DNA of 8,564 nucleotides from Methanospirillum sp. GTDB lineage: Archaea; Halobacteriota; Methanomicrobia; Methanomicrobiales; Methanospirillaceae. The stretch spans positions 1 to 8,564 of the forward strand of contig JAJRBL010000076.1 of NCBI GenBank assembly GCA_028679485.1, read 5' to 3'. The translations under genes were made by a program, and so were the position numbers. Shown in pieces: positions 1 to 7,161 of the stretch; positions within the stretch are counted from its first letter, which is position 1; every line of letters starts with the position of its first letter. The notes beneath the pieces are model-generated. The model was not told the DNA's origin. It was given only the letters and a program-made list of their open reading frames with translations, and ran no database searches.

Positions 1-40
1 AGGGAAGAGATATCATCCTGCCTTTACCGGATGTTTGCGG

Positions 41-46
41 AAAAAA
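41..46 (-). terminator. T-run after the serine acetyltransferase gene
   Basis: Six consecutive T on the minus strand start 4 bases past the stop codon of the upstream gene. Archaeal termination often needs only a T-rich tract, so this is a plausible transcript end. No stable hairpin precedes it, and only 40 more bases are visible. Confidence 0.35.
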
Positions 47-50
47 CCAG

Positions 51-1034
51 TTAATGTGAGACAGGTGTATATTCCGGTTTATATTCTGCCGGTGGAAGAA
101 TCTGCCAGTCCCAGGGATCGTTAACAACCTGGACATCCACATTCTTTGCCCAGGGGATGAGGGTTAGTCTGGCTTTAACCTGGGCGACCAGGTAATCCTG
201 GAGGGGGCAGGCTTCGCAGTTAATCGCCATCTCGATCTTGACCGTATCACTACTGATATCGATTGACCTGATAAGACCGACATCAACAACGCTATGTCCG
301 ATTTCAGGATCGATGATCTGCCTGAGTGCTGTCAGAATCTCAGCCTCCCTGTCGCTGGTGACAACCGGTTCGGTGATGTTCTTGAGCAGGGCATTTTCAC
401 GTTCTATCCTGAATAATCGGTCTTCAAGAACCTGTTGGCGCTCGAGAAGCCGGCTTAATACCCGGAGAGTCGGATCAGGCATGGCATTGTCCCTGATATT
501 GTCCTGGCTCGTGTACTTTTCAAGTCCTGCAATACGTCCCGGAACACCGACAACAGTTGCTCCTGGCGGAACATCCCTCACCACCACGGATCCTGCCCCG
601 ATCTTTGCATAATCGCCAACACTGACCGGCCCCAGGACCGATGATCCCGATCCGAGAACCACCCCTTTTCCGATGGTCGGGTGACGTTTTCCTTTGGTTA
701 GGGCTGTCCCTCCCAGAACTACACCCATGTATATGAGGACATCATCCCCTACTTCGGCAGTCTCACCGATAACAACCCCCATACCATGATCGATAACCAC
801 TCCCCTGCCAATTGTTGCACCGGGGTGAATCTCAACACCAGTTAGAAACCGGGAGATATGGGAGAAGAACCTCCCGGTAAGAAACCATCTCTTCTTCCAT
901 AATGCATGGGCAAACCGGTGGAATAGCAATGCATGAAGCCCGGGATAACAGAGGAGAATCTCGATTTCACTCCGGGCAGCGGGATCTTTTTGAATTATCG
1001 CACGGATATCCTCTTTTATTGTGGAGATGGCCAT
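51..1034 (-). CDS. cysE: Serine O-acetyltransferase with C-terminal MIP18/DUF59 domain
   Basis: 327 aa, two domains. Residues 1-175 form a short-type (EpsC-like) serine acetyltransferase: an N-terminal helical part, then a left-handed beta-helix of hexapeptide repeats from about residue 67. The motif EIHPGATIG is followed by [12 protein letters not shown]. His83 and Glu68 are spaced like the catalytic His158 and Asp143 of E. coli CysE, and Glu is common there in short-type enzymes. The expected product is O-acetylserine from serine and acetyl-CoA, for cysteine synthesis. Residues 176-225 are a charged, probably coiled-coil linker. Residues 228-310 match MIP18/DUF59 (SufT/PaaD-like): IIDPEIG, VVDVGLI, and CEACPL with Cys273 and Cys276. 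Short-type enzymes normally end soon after the beta-helix, so this is a fusion. The ATG at 1034 is preceded by GTGATC four bases upstream. The gene lies 118 bases after mtrH and probably has its own promoter. Domain calls are strong; the purpose of the fusion is inferred. Confidence 0.9.
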   Translation of the reverse strand: MAISTIKEDIRAIIQKDPAARSEIEILLCYPGLHALLFHRFAHALWKKRWFLTGRFFSHISRFLTGVEIHPGATIGRGVVIDHGMGVVIGETAEVGDDVLIYMGVVLGGTALTKGKRHPTIGKGVVLGSGSSVLGPVSVGDYAKIGAGSVVVRDVPPGATVVGVPGRIAGLEKYTSQDNIRDNAMPDPTLRVLSRLLERQQVLEDRLFRIERENALLKNITEPVVTSDREAEILTALRQIIDPEIGHSVVDVGLIRSIDISSDTVKIEMAINCEACPLQDYLVAQVKARLTLIPWAKNVDVQVVNDPWDWQILPPAEYKPEYTPVSH

Positions 1035-1060
1035 ATGAGATCACAAAGTGATTGGTATAC

Positions 1061-1085
1061 GATATAGGTACTGCTATGATATAGG
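1061..1085 (-). promoter_or_regulatory. Candidate promoter of the cysE-type gene, duplicated TATA-like box
   Basis: The minus strand carries CCTATATC twice, at 1085-1078 and 1068-1061, 17 bases apart start to start. Either resembles an archaeal TATA box. The distal copy would place transcription start near 1055 and give a leader of about 20 bases carrying the GTGATC ribosome site. The proximal copy would give an almost leaderless message. Confidence 0.4.
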
Positions 1086-1133
1086 AATACAGATGACGGC
1101 AACAAACGGATGAGACATTCGTACCTGTCAGGG

Positions 1134-1147
1134 TAAATAAAAAAGAA
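1134..1147 (-). terminator. T-rich terminator of the mtr operon
   Basis: On the minus strand, starting 5 bases after the mtrH stop, the sequence reads TTCTTTTTTATTTA. A pyrimidine-rich tract right behind the last gene of an operon fits archaeal intrinsic termination. No clear stem precedes it. Confidence 0.5.
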
Positions 1148-1152
1148 CTGGA

Positions 1153-2175
1153 TTATACCAGTTTGTTGATCGGATGGATTTCAGCTTTAACATCGCCACC
1201 GAGTTCACGGAGTGTCTCGGCAAGAACGATATCAGTGAATGCCATTGCAGTTGCAGTTGCTTCACAGTTCTCAATCGGACCGAACATGATAAGGTCAGCA
1301 CCAAGGGTGGCTGCCATAATGTTACAGCCGATATCTGCAGATGACCAGGCAGCCTGGCGGATACCCTCAACACCGCCGAAGTGGTGGTGTCCCATCTGCT
1401 CAAGGAGAACTCCTGCATCTTTGTACCGGTCAAGAATGCCGCTCTTTCTCCAGCGTTTGAGCCAGGTCCAGGAAACGGTCATGTTGTGGTATGCACCACC
1501 GGTTGGCAGACCGTGGATTGCCTTACAGGCAAGGATTTCACGGAATGATCCACCGGAACCGAGGCCGAGCGGAGTTGCTGCAGTGTCGAGAATCGGGCGG
1601 GTAACACCGCACTCTTCTGCGATTGCGAGCATGGACTTCTCCTGCCCTGCTACTCCACCCTCTGCGAGCACTTTCTCACGACCGCGAACACTCGGGTCAC
1701 CCGGGTTGAACGCGAGCACGATTGCTGCATTTACATCACTGTTCTTGAGTGCCTCGATGTTTTCTGGTCCGATTGAACCATTGATCGAGTTGTAGACGGC
1801 ACGGTCAGCAATGCCGGCATCAGTGACATACTTACATGCATGTGCAAGTGCTGCCGGATCTGATGAGTCCATCAGGAAGGGGAACTGGTCGTCAATACTG
1901 CAGAACCAGTCGATGTATGAATCGAACGCTTCTGCGTATTCACCAATAATCTGACAGAAGTACCAGTGGCCGGTAGTGTCGTAGAGTTCTAGACACCGGT
2001 TCCAGAGTGCTTCTGCTTTTGCTTTGTCAATCTTTCCAGTGTGCTCATCGAGCACGGTCTCGTGCTTGTTGTAGAATATCGATGCACCGAGTGCACGGGG
2101 GTATTCTCCCGGCTGTCCTCCGAGCTTGTAGCCGTTGAAGTCGAGGACCGTCTGTTCCTTTTCAAACATGAACAT
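1153..2175 (-). CDS. mtrH: Methyl-H4MPT:coenzyme M methyltransferase subunit H
   Basis: MtrH is the peripheral cytoplasmic subunit that takes the methyl group from N5-methyl-tetrahydromethanopterin and passes it to the cob(I)amide of MtrA. It is a TIM barrel of the pterin-binding/methyltransferase type. The 340 aa protein shows family features throughout: FNGYKLGGQPGEYPRALGAS near the N-terminus, LMDSSDPAALAHA, YNSINGSIGPENI in the middle, and the ending EIHPINKLV. No membrane segment is visible, as expected. The ATG at 2175 is preceded by GAGGTGAT with a 5-base spacer; a second ATG two codons later fits the spacing less well. It is the last gene of the operon, 12 bases after the MtrA-MtrG fusion. 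The length is slightly above the usual 310-320 aa. Confidence 0.97.
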   Translation of the reverse strand: MFMFEKEQTVLDFNGYKLGGQPGEYPRALGASIFYNKHETVLDEHTGKIDKAKAEALWNRCLELYDTTGHWYFCQIIGEYAEAFDSYIDWFCSIDDQFPFLMDSSDPAALAHACKYVTDAGIADRAVYNSINGSIGPENIEALKNSDVNAAIVLAFNPGDPSVRGREKVLAEGGVAGQEKSMLAIAEECGVTRPILDTAATPLGLGSGGSFREILACKAIHGLPTGGAYHNMTVSWTWLKRWRKSGILDRYKDAGVLLEQMGHHHFGGVEGIRQAAWSSADIGCNIMAATLGADLIMFGPIENCEATATAMAFTDIVLAETLRELGGDVKAEIHPINKLV

Positions 2176-2187
2176 GGCTTATCACCT

Positions 2188-2931
2188 CTATTTTGCGAGT
2201 ATCTCTAGCAATTTTGGCAGTAATTCCGTAACAATTACGTAGGTCATCAGTCCGGCGACGATACCGTAGAGAATACCGATATCCCGTCCGACTTTCCGGC
2301 CGACACGCTGGGCAATCTCACCCTCGACAAATTCGAGTTTCTTTTCGATTGCATCCATTTTGGTTTCAATTTCAAGGAACTGCGGGTTTGCAGTTGCACT
2401 GGCAGCTGCTCCGCCGCCTCCTTCTTCCTTGATCTCGACAACCATTGCCCCACCTGGGAAAACTCCGGGATCTCGTGCTTTCAGCTCGTTGATCTTGGCT
2501 GAAATGGTTCCGAGATCCTCGGATTCCATGATGTCGACAAGTTCGACCTGTTCCTGGAACCTTTTGATATTATCAGCGGTAAGGTTCTCAATGAACGGGA
2601 TTGCTCCCTTTGACCCGACGATCTTCCCGCCTTCCACACCATTCTGGTGAAGAGCGATAAGACTCTGACCGGAGAGATGTCCCTTGACTTCAGTACCGCA
2701 GGTGATGACAAACCTGATATTCGGGTTGGAGATGACATTTGCAATAACCTTCTCCAGACCGAGATTTTCAGTTTTACAAGACCCTGCGATGGCGGCTCCT
2801 GCACTGCAGATTCCTGCTTCGTCAAGGTGGGATCCCATGGTGACGACTGCTACCGGGCTTTTTGTATCGCCGGTATGGAAGTCACCCTGGACTATTGGCC
2901 AGCCTGATGCCGGCTCTCCTTTTTCTGCCAT
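2188..2931 (-). CDS. mtrG: MtrA corrinoid domain fused to MtrG (second MtrA copy)
   Basis: 247 aa from the ATG at 2931. Residues 1-168 are a complete MtrA corrinoid-binding domain with [25 protein letters not shown] and KGAIPFIEN. His85 in KGH corresponds to the axial cobalt ligand, His84, of Methanothermobacter MtrA. Residues 169-181 are a Gly/Ala linker. Residues 182-247 are MtrG: a charged helix, then [12 protein letters not shown] and [11 protein letters not shown], then one membrane helix at about 218-240. MtrA's own C-terminal membrane segment is absent and MtrG replaces it. The gene sits where free mtrG normally lies in the order EDCBAFGH, and no other mtrG is visible. TAATG overlaps the mtrF stop by one base, and GGTGATC precedes it. 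A GTG four codons upstream (2943) is possible, but the ATG aligns with MtrA. Residues 41-117 are identical to those of the neighbouring MtrA. Probable role: membrane-anchored second methyl carrier as well as the structural G subunit. Confidence 0.93.
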   Translation of the reverse strand: MAEKGEPASGWPIVQGDFHTGDTKSPVAVVTMGSHLDEAGICSAGAAIAGSCKTENLGLEKVIANVISNPNIRFVITCGTEVKGHLSGQSLIALHQNGVEGGKIVGSKGAIPFIENLTADNIKRFQEQVELVDIMESEDLGTISAKINELKARDPGVFPGGAMVVEIKEEGGGGAAASATANPQFLEIETKMDAIEKKLEFVEGEIAQRVGRKVGRDIGILYGIVAGLMTYVIVTELLPKLLEILAK

Positions 2932-3131
2932 TAGATCACCCACAGCAGAACAGGTACAACCAGGATAAGGGCGAATGCCAGACCAATTGCAAGTCCGATA
3001 ATACCTGAATCCATGATACCGGATTCAAGTTTGTTGGTTCGTGCAAGGATCTGTCCCTTATATTTCACATCATTCATCATGGCGTCGATTGCTGCCATGC
3101 GGATAGGTCCTGACTTTTTCTCATCTGACAC
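2931..3131 (-). CDS. mtrF: Mtr subunit F, small membrane protein
   Basis: 66 aa with a charged N-terminal half and one C-terminal membrane helix (about 43-65, rich in I, L, A and V). MtrF is a small anchoring subunit of the Mtr complex, and the family resembles the C-terminal part of MtrA; here the [20 protein letters not shown] stretch parallels the segment before the MtrA membrane helix. The start is GTG at 3131, directly after the mtrA stop (TAAGTG), with GGGGTGA five bases upstream inside the mtrA end. The stop overlaps the next start as TAATG. Position between mtrA and the mtrG-containing gene is the standard one. Identity rests on position, size and topology as much as on sequence. Confidence 0.9.
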   Translation of the reverse strand: MSDEKKSGPIRMAAIDAMMNDVKYKGQILARTNKLESGIMDSGIIGLAIGLAFALILVVPVLLWVI

Positions 3132-3866
3132 TTAACTCACCCCGTGTCCCACAAGCAGGAGTCCGACAATCACAAAGGAGACAACCAGACCGATCATGAG
3201 TCCTTCGACTTTGCCACCGTATACACCGGCTGCAAACTTGTCATAGAACCCGATATCTGTTATCATCCGCTGGACGGTTTTCATCCGTGCATGAATGAGT
3301 GCGACCTCAGCTGACATTGGACGGACTTCTCCGCCTTCTTCAGCAGCACCGCCGGATTCATCCTTGATCTCAACGATCATGGCGTCAGCATCGAATGCTC
3401 CCGGATCGCGGGCAATCAATTCTTTGATTTTTGCAGAAACAACTCCGATATCCTCGGCTTCCATGATGTCGACAAATTCGACCTGATCCTGGAACCGTTT
3501 GATATTGTCTCCGGAGAGATTCTCGATAAATGGAATTGCTCCCTTTGATCCGACGATCTTCCCGCCTTCTACCCCATTCTGGTGAAGAGCGATAAGACTC
3601 TGACCGGAGAGATGTCCCTTAACCTCCGTACCACAGGTGATTACAAACCTGATATTCGGGTTGGAGATGACATTTGCAATAACCTTCTCCAGACCAAGGT
3701 TTTCGGTTTTACAGGATCCTGCGATGGCGGCTCCTGCGCTGCAGATTGCGCCTTCATCGAGGTGGGATCCCATGGTAACAACTGCCACCGGGCTGTTTGG
3801 GTCCCCCGTGTGGAAGTCACCCTGAACAATTGGCCATCCACTGGCCGGTGATTTCTTGTTTGCCAT
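3132..3866 (-). CDS. mtrA: Mtr subunit A, corrinoid-binding methyl carrier
   Basis: MtrA holds the cobamide that carries the methyl group between MtrH and coenzyme M. The protein has 244 aa. Residues 1-168 are the cytoplasmic corrinoid domain with [29 protein letters not shown] and EVKGHLSGQ; His85 in KGH is the expected lower axial ligand of cobalt. An acidic, Gly-rich linker follows. A helical segment (about 182-216) leads to one C-terminal membrane helix (about 217-241). Length and topology match the family. The start is ATG at 3866, 10 bases after mtrB, with GGGGTGAGGGGAG just upstream. This is the canonical copy; the gene two places downstream repeats its corrinoid domain. Confidence 0.97.
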   Translation of the reverse strand: MANKKSPASGWPIVQGDFHTGDPNSPVAVVTMGSHLDEGAICSAGAAIAGSCKTENLGLEKVIANVISNPNIRFVITCGTEVKGHLSGQSLIALHQNGVEGGKIVGSKGAIPFIENLSGDNIKRFQDQVEFVDIMEAEDIGVVSAKIKELIARDPGAFDADAMIVEIKDESGGAAEEGGEVRPMSAEVALIHARMKTVQRMITDIGFYDKFAAGVYGGKVEGLMIGLVVSFVIVGLLLVGHGVS

Positions 3867-3876
3867 TTTTCTCCCC

Positions 3877-4161
3877 TCACCCCAACGTCAGAACGATAAG
3901 TCCGGCGACCACGAATCCGACTGCAAGTCCATAGAAAATTGCGGTAATACCACCGGCATAGGTCAGTGATCTCTCACGGTTCGGGAAAGATTCAAGGAAA
4001 CTGCCTTCTCCGGAGAGCATACCGACGATGTCGTCAGTGATCTTTTCCAGCGTGTTTACCTGGTCAAGGACCGGTGCCAGTGATTCACCCTGCTGGGTGA
4101 CAAATCCTGCAAATACATCACATCCAAGACCGAAATCGGGAAGGACAGGTATCCATGTCAT
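3877..4161 (-). CDS. mtrB: Mtr subunit B
   Basis: 94 aa, near the usual 95-110 aa. A soluble N-terminal part with a helix of coiled-coil character ([14 protein letters not shown]) is followed by the family signature [20 protein letters not shown] and one C-terminal membrane helix (about 68-92). MtrB is a small single-span subunit of the complex associated with MtrA. Its ATG overlaps the mtrC stop as TAATG and is preceded by GGGGGTGACC, so translation is probably coupled to mtrC. Confidence 0.93.
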   Translation of the reverse strand: MTWIPVLPDFGLGCDVFAGFVTQQGESLAPVLDQVNTLEKITDDIVGMLSGEGSFLESFPNRERSLTYAGGITAIFYGLAVGFVVAGLIVLTLG

Positions 4162-5084
4162 TACTGGTCACCCCCGACTTCCTTGATGGGCTTGGCATCA
4201 AGCCACTCGTAGGCGTCACGCTTCGAGAGTGCAATGTACTGCTTGTACGTGTAAATCCAGCCAATCAATGCCACGATCAGCCCGATTGTTGCAGAGACTA
4301 TGTCAAGGAATGCATAGGACATGACTGCCACGACGATCATCGAGAGGAACCCGACTTCGAGTGCAAGCATGAGGGTGCGGTCCTGCTGTTCATTTGGCCC
4401 GAGGCAGGCATTGAACGGGTGCTGGAGTGCCATTGCACCAAGGAAGAATATCACGGCGAGTGTGGCTCCACCAATAAGTGAACCGGCGAACTCCGGGATA
4501 ACCGTAACCGTGAACATCTGTGCCCCGTTGGCTGCAGCCTGTGCTGCTGGTTCCATCTGGAGAGAGAGTCCGCCGGTTACGAGGCCGTTGAATGAGAATG
4601 TTCCCGTACACATTGCACCAAATCCTAGCATGGTCAACGCTCCGACAATGGATAATTTCGTGAGGGAAAAAATCATAACCGGAATGTTCATGTTAATGAT
4701 GTTGTTTGCAATGTAGCCGATTACTGCACCAATTAATGCTGCAAGAATGAGAGTAACAATTGGAACTAAAGATATTCCCACAAATGGGATAATTAAATTG
4801 AACTTAGTTCCTGCAATCATTGCGATGGCTCCAGCACCAAATGCCACCATTCCGGCAGATGGAACACCGGTACCAAGACCGTAACTACATAAGTGCTTGA
4901 TTGTGTCAGAACCCCACCACAGAGCTGCTATTGCGCCGATTCCACCAAAGAAGGAGAATACAGCAACACCAGTAAAGCCATTGATTTGCGTGAGGTAAAT
5001 GCCGACTAAGGCGACGACAATTCCGTAGATCATCAGGGTTTTTTCAGATAATTTCCCTGCTGATGCTTCCATTTTTACTGTCAT
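4161..5084 (-). CDS. mtrC: Mtr subunit C, integral membrane protein
   Basis: MtrC is one of the three polytopic subunits (C, D, E) thought to form the Na+ path. The 307 aa protein has about seven hydrophobic segments and the family motif LCSYGLGTGVPSAGM (about residues 66-80). It is longer than the roughly 265-270 aa of Methanothermobacter; part of the excess is a hydrophilic C-terminal tail of about 30 residues (YTYKQYIALSKRDAYEWLD and on). The start is ATG at 5084, 10 bases after mtrD, with GAGGAGGAT just upstream. The part encoded at about 4621-4800 is clearly AT-richer than its neighbours and uses TTA and ATA codons. Confidence 0.95.
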   Translation of the reverse strand: MTVKMEASAGKLSEKTLMIYGIVVALVGIYLTQINGFTGVAVFSFFGGIGAIAALWWGSDTIKHLCSYGLGTGVPSAGMVAFGAGAIAMIAGTKFNLIIPFVGISLVPIVTLILAALIGAVIGYIANNIINMNIPVMIFSLTKLSIVGALTMLGFGAMCTGTFSFNGLVTGGLSLQMEPAAQAAANGAQMFTVTVIPEFAGSLIGGATLAVIFFLGAMALQHPFNACLGPNEQQDRTLMLALEVGFLSMIVVAVMSYAFLDIVSATIGLIVALIGWIYTYKQYIALSKRDAYEWLDAKPIKEVGGDQ

Positions 5085-5094
5085 GCTATCCTCC

Positions 5095-5940
5095 TCACAT
5101 CCCGGTGTTATAGATAATCAGCATCGAGATTAACCCGCAGAAGGCGGATGCGACTGCACAACCGATTACTGCCCGCGGTACCCGTTTGAACTTGGGGTCA
5201 TGCGGTCCCTCGATAGTTCCGGTGATGTTGTATGCTGCCAGTACTGCGTTCACCAGGAAGAACCCGATGGCGAAGATACCGGCAAGTGAGACTGCCAGGG
5301 GCTGAATTGATTCTGTAGTTGCACCATTCATGAGGGCAGGCAGGTTTGCCAGATAGACATCGAAGAGCTCAAGGTAGATGATTGTTCCACCAAGACCTGC
5401 GATGAATCCGCCGACCACACCCCCGAAGAACGAGACGAACGGCAGACCATGCCCTTCAGTTCCCTGGGATTTGTATTCAGGGAACGTATCCCCGGTGATC
5501 GGGTCCTTGGCAACCTTACCTGAGGCTGCAGGGATACCCATGGCGAAGACATAGGTGGCATTCACCATCAGACAGGTGATGGCCATCATCAGTCCGCCAC
5601 CCACAGCACCGCCGGCGATTGCGACGATGAAGTCTCCTGTTGCCTCATATGCCCATGCACCTCCGAAGAGTCCGGCAAGACCGGCACCGGCGGCAAGCAT
5701 GGCTACACCAGTTGCAATACCGGGGGCCTGTCCCATGGCTGCAGGAGCACCGCCAACCGGCACGAAGTGAACGCCGAATCCGATGAGTGCTCCACCGATA
5801 ATTATTCCGATAAGTGGGACGATAGAGAAACCAAGTGCGTATGTTGCAGCGATCGAGACGAGGAGAATAATAATTCCGACAACTGTTCCGGTCGGGTTGA
5901 TCCCTTCCCCTCCGGATGCCTTGCCTCCGAGTGCACTCAT
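5095..5940 (-). CDS. mtrD: Mtr subunit D, integral membrane protein
   Basis: 281 aa, strongly hydrophobic, with about six membrane helices and many small residues (Gly, Ala) in the spans. The order and the segments GIATGVAMLAAGAGLAGLFG and TIEGPHDPKF support MtrD, a polytopic subunit of the Na+-translocating part. The ATG overlaps the mtrE stop as ATGA; the Shine-Dalgarno GAGGAGG lies inside the last codons of mtrE, so the two are translationally coupled. The family is often shorter (about 230-250 aa); here the extra length includes a cytoplasmic loop near DPITGDTFPEYKSQGTEGHG. Confidence 0.93.
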   Translation of the reverse strand: MSALGGKASGGEGINPTGTVVGIIILLVSIAATYALGFSIVPLIGIIIGGALIGFGVHFVPVGGAPAAMGQAPGIATGVAMLAAGAGLAGLFGGAWAYEATGDFIVAIAGGAVGGGLMMAITCLMVNATYVFAMGIPAASGKVAKDPITGDTFPEYKSQGTEGHGLPFVSFFGGVVGGFIAGLGGTIIYLELFDVYLANLPALMNGATTESIQPLAVSLAGIFAIGFFLVNAVLAAYNITGTIEGPHDPKFKRVPRAVIGCAVASAFCGLISMLIIYNTGM

Positions 5941-6833
5941 GATGATGCCTCCTCAGAGGTGTAAGGCCCGTAGGTCCTGCGGCCCCACTTCTCAACCCAG
6001 CGGTCGATCAGCGTGAAGACCAGGATCAGGATGATACCGATGATGATTGCTCCCCATCCGTTCAGCAACTCCTCAAAGAGGATTGTACGCCAGAGTTCAA
6101 GGAACACAATCAGACCAAAACAGATCCCTGATGCAGGGCCGGCAAACTTCGTGGTGAACCAGCCGTTGTCAAGGGATGAACGCTGTCCTGCCTCAGCATA
6201 CCGGACAATGTTTCCTGATGCGGAGATGGGAACACCTGCACCAAACTTCTGGTTCTGGTACTGACGTTCTTTTCCGTAAAAGGGGTTTCCGGTTGCAGAG
6301 CCTGCGGCACCGAGTGCAATACCCCATACCAGTCCGAGGAGGGGGAGAGCGAACGGATGGTGAAGTACTGATGCCATCAGGTAACACATCGCGACCGTAC
6401 AAAAGATCGCGACGAACGCATGTGCCATCGTCACCGGTGTCAGTGACTTTATGATATCAATATACACCGGCTGCTGAAACTTTGCCAGACTTGCTATACG
6501 GCCGAGGTACCCGGAAGTACAGTATATACCCTGTACAAAAACCGCGATAACAGAACCGAGAATAATAGCAAGTGCCGGGTTGTAGTTAATCTGCATCAAT
6601 GCCCAGGCAACTCCTGCCCCGATGACACACCATGCACCATATGCTGGTGGCTCACCGGAGACTGCCTTGTTAAAGATGCGGTGAATATAACCCATCTGCG
6701 GAGCGAGCTGAACCTGTGAATTCGGGTCACCCTGTGATCCGATATCAGATTCAGTATCTTCCGCAGCACCGGCAACTGTGGCAAGAGCTCCTGCCAATGC
6801 AGTAATACCAATGCCTAATACAATCTCTTCCAT
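5937..6833 (-). CDS. mtrE: Mtr subunit E, integral membrane protein
   Basis: 298 aa, normal for the family, and the first gene of the operon. MtrE is a polytopic subunit of the Na+-translocating core. Highly typical motifs are present: AAEDTESDIGSQGDPNSQVQ near residues 23-42, APQMGYIHRIFNKAVSGEPP just after, and NPFYGKERQYQNQKFGAGVP at about 190-210. Six or seven hydrophobic segments are visible, including residues 5-22, 66-110, 133-180, 231-250 and 260-280. The start is ATG at 6833 with GCAGGAGATAGG upstream; the gap of about ten bases after GGAG is a little long. Confidence 0.97.
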   Translation of the reverse strand: MEEIVLGIGITALAGALATVAGAAEDTESDIGSQGDPNSQVQLAPQMGYIHRIFNKAVSGEPPAYGAWCVIGAGVAWALMQINYNPALAIILGSVIAVFVQGIYCTSGYLGRIASLAKFQQPVYIDIIKSLTPVTMAHAFVAIFCTVAMCYLMASVLHHPFALPLLGLVWGIALGAAGSATGNPFYGKERQYQNQKFGAGVPISASGNIVRYAEAGQRSSLDNGWFTTKFAGPASGICFGLIVFLELWRTILFEELLNGWGAIIIGIILILVFTLIDRWVEKWGRRTYGPYTSEEASS

Positions 6834-6839
6834 GTAAAC

Positions 6840-6905
6840 CTATCTCCTGCGTAGCTCAAGATCAGACACAAGAGTGCTCGCGTTGCAATACCACACACAT
6901 GGCAT
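6840..6905 (-). other. Possible 21-codon upstream ORF in the mtrE leader
   Basis: An ATG at 6905 opens 21 codons rich in uncommon residues (two Cys, one Trp, C-terminal RRR) and stops with TAG at 6842-6840. The stop lies inside the mtrE ribosome-binding region, six bases before the mtrE ATG. It has no good Shine-Dalgarno of its own. It could be a leader peptide coupled to mtrE or simply chance. Confidence 0.2.
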
Positions 6906-6971
6906 ATCTAACCCGTTGTGGTAATTGATTTGTTCGGTAAGTAGTAAATTAAAGGTTTCGAAATTACGTTG

Positions 6972-6980
6972 ATTTATATG
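6972..6980 (-). promoter_or_regulatory. Candidate TATA box of the mtr operon (proximal)
   Basis: The minus strand reads CATATAAAT here. Transcription would begin about 25 bases downstream, near 6950, giving a leader of roughly 115 bases before mtrE. No other comparably good TATA sequence lies closer; TTTAATTTA at about 6955-6946 is weaker. Confidence 0.4.
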
Positions 6981-6990
6981 GATATCCTCC

Positions 6991-7017
6991 GAAAAATCGT
7001 TAAATCGTAACTTTTTC
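6991..7017. repeat. Inverted repeat GAAAAA/TTTTTC with internal direct repeat
   Basis: GAAAAA at 6991-6996 faces TTTTTC at 7012-7017. The spacer contains AATCGTTA followed by AATCGTAA, a near-exact tandem octamer. It lies 11-37 bases upstream of the proximal mtr TATA box, where an archaeal activator could bind. AT-rich symmetry can occur by chance. Confidence 0.3.
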
Positions 7018-7050
7018 AGCGGGATTACTCAGCCATTTCTTACCTAGCGC

Positions 7051-7089
7051 AAAAAATGTTGTTTTCAGGTCAAGAGATCTTGATGAAAA
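7051..7089 (-). terminator. Hairpin plus T-run in the mtr leader region (terminator or attenuator)
   Basis: Arms TTTTCA (7062-7067) plus TCAAG (7070-7074) pair with CTTGA (7079-7083) plus TGAAAA (7084-7089): eleven pairs, a four-base loop and a two-base GG bulge. Read on the minus strand, the stem is followed after five bases by six T (7056-7051). This fits an intrinsic terminator for transcripts starting further upstream, at the TATA-like sequence at 7131-7140 or the small ORF at 7224-7403. The stem on its own could also be an operator. Confidence 0.45.
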
Positions 7090-7130
7090 TACAGGGAGAA
7101 AGTATTTGAGATGGTGATCCTGATCATGTG

Positions 7131-7140
7131 ATATTTATAG
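7131..7140 (-). promoter_or_regulatory. Candidate TATA box, distal mtr promoter or small-RNA promoter
   Basis: The minus strand reads CTATAAATAT, a good archaeal TATA box. Predicted start is near 7108. The hairpin and T-run at 7089-7051 would then end a transcript of about 55-60 bases, or act as an attenuator in a leader of about 275 bases reaching mtrE. Confidence 0.35.
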
Positions 7141-7161
7141 TTGTTTGAACCGTTGAGGTGT

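Noticed and set aside
1..16. Possible start of a further minus-strand gene (ATG at 16)
   Set aside because: Only five codons are visible and the ribosome site is weak, so there is too little to call.
1163..1795. 210-codon open frame antisense to mtrH
   Set aside because: It is an opposite-strand shadow produced by the codon bias of mtrH; the translation is low-complexity and no promoter or ribosome site is seen.
2931..2943. Upstream GTG start at 2943 for the MtrA-MtrG fusion
   Set aside because: The ATG at 2931 aligns residue for residue with the MtrA start, overlaps the mtrF stop as TAATG, and has GGTGATC in front. The GTG would extend into mtrF for four codons with no family support.
2647..3851. 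Two similar plus-strand open frames (2647-2907 and 3582-3851) antisense to the MtrA domains
   Set aside because: Their similarity to each other is inherited from the duplicated MtrA sequence on the other strand, so it is not evidence for a gene family.
2188..3866. Long direct repeat that might signal a mobile element or assembly error
   Set aside because: The repeat covers exactly the MtrA domain, the copies differ at silent and flanking sites, and no terminal repeats or transposase are present, so gene duplication explains it.
7102..7128. Ribosome-site-like GGTGATCC and TGATC/GATCA palindrome on the plus strand
   Set aside because: The ATG that follows is stopped at once by TGA and the palindrome has only five-base arms.
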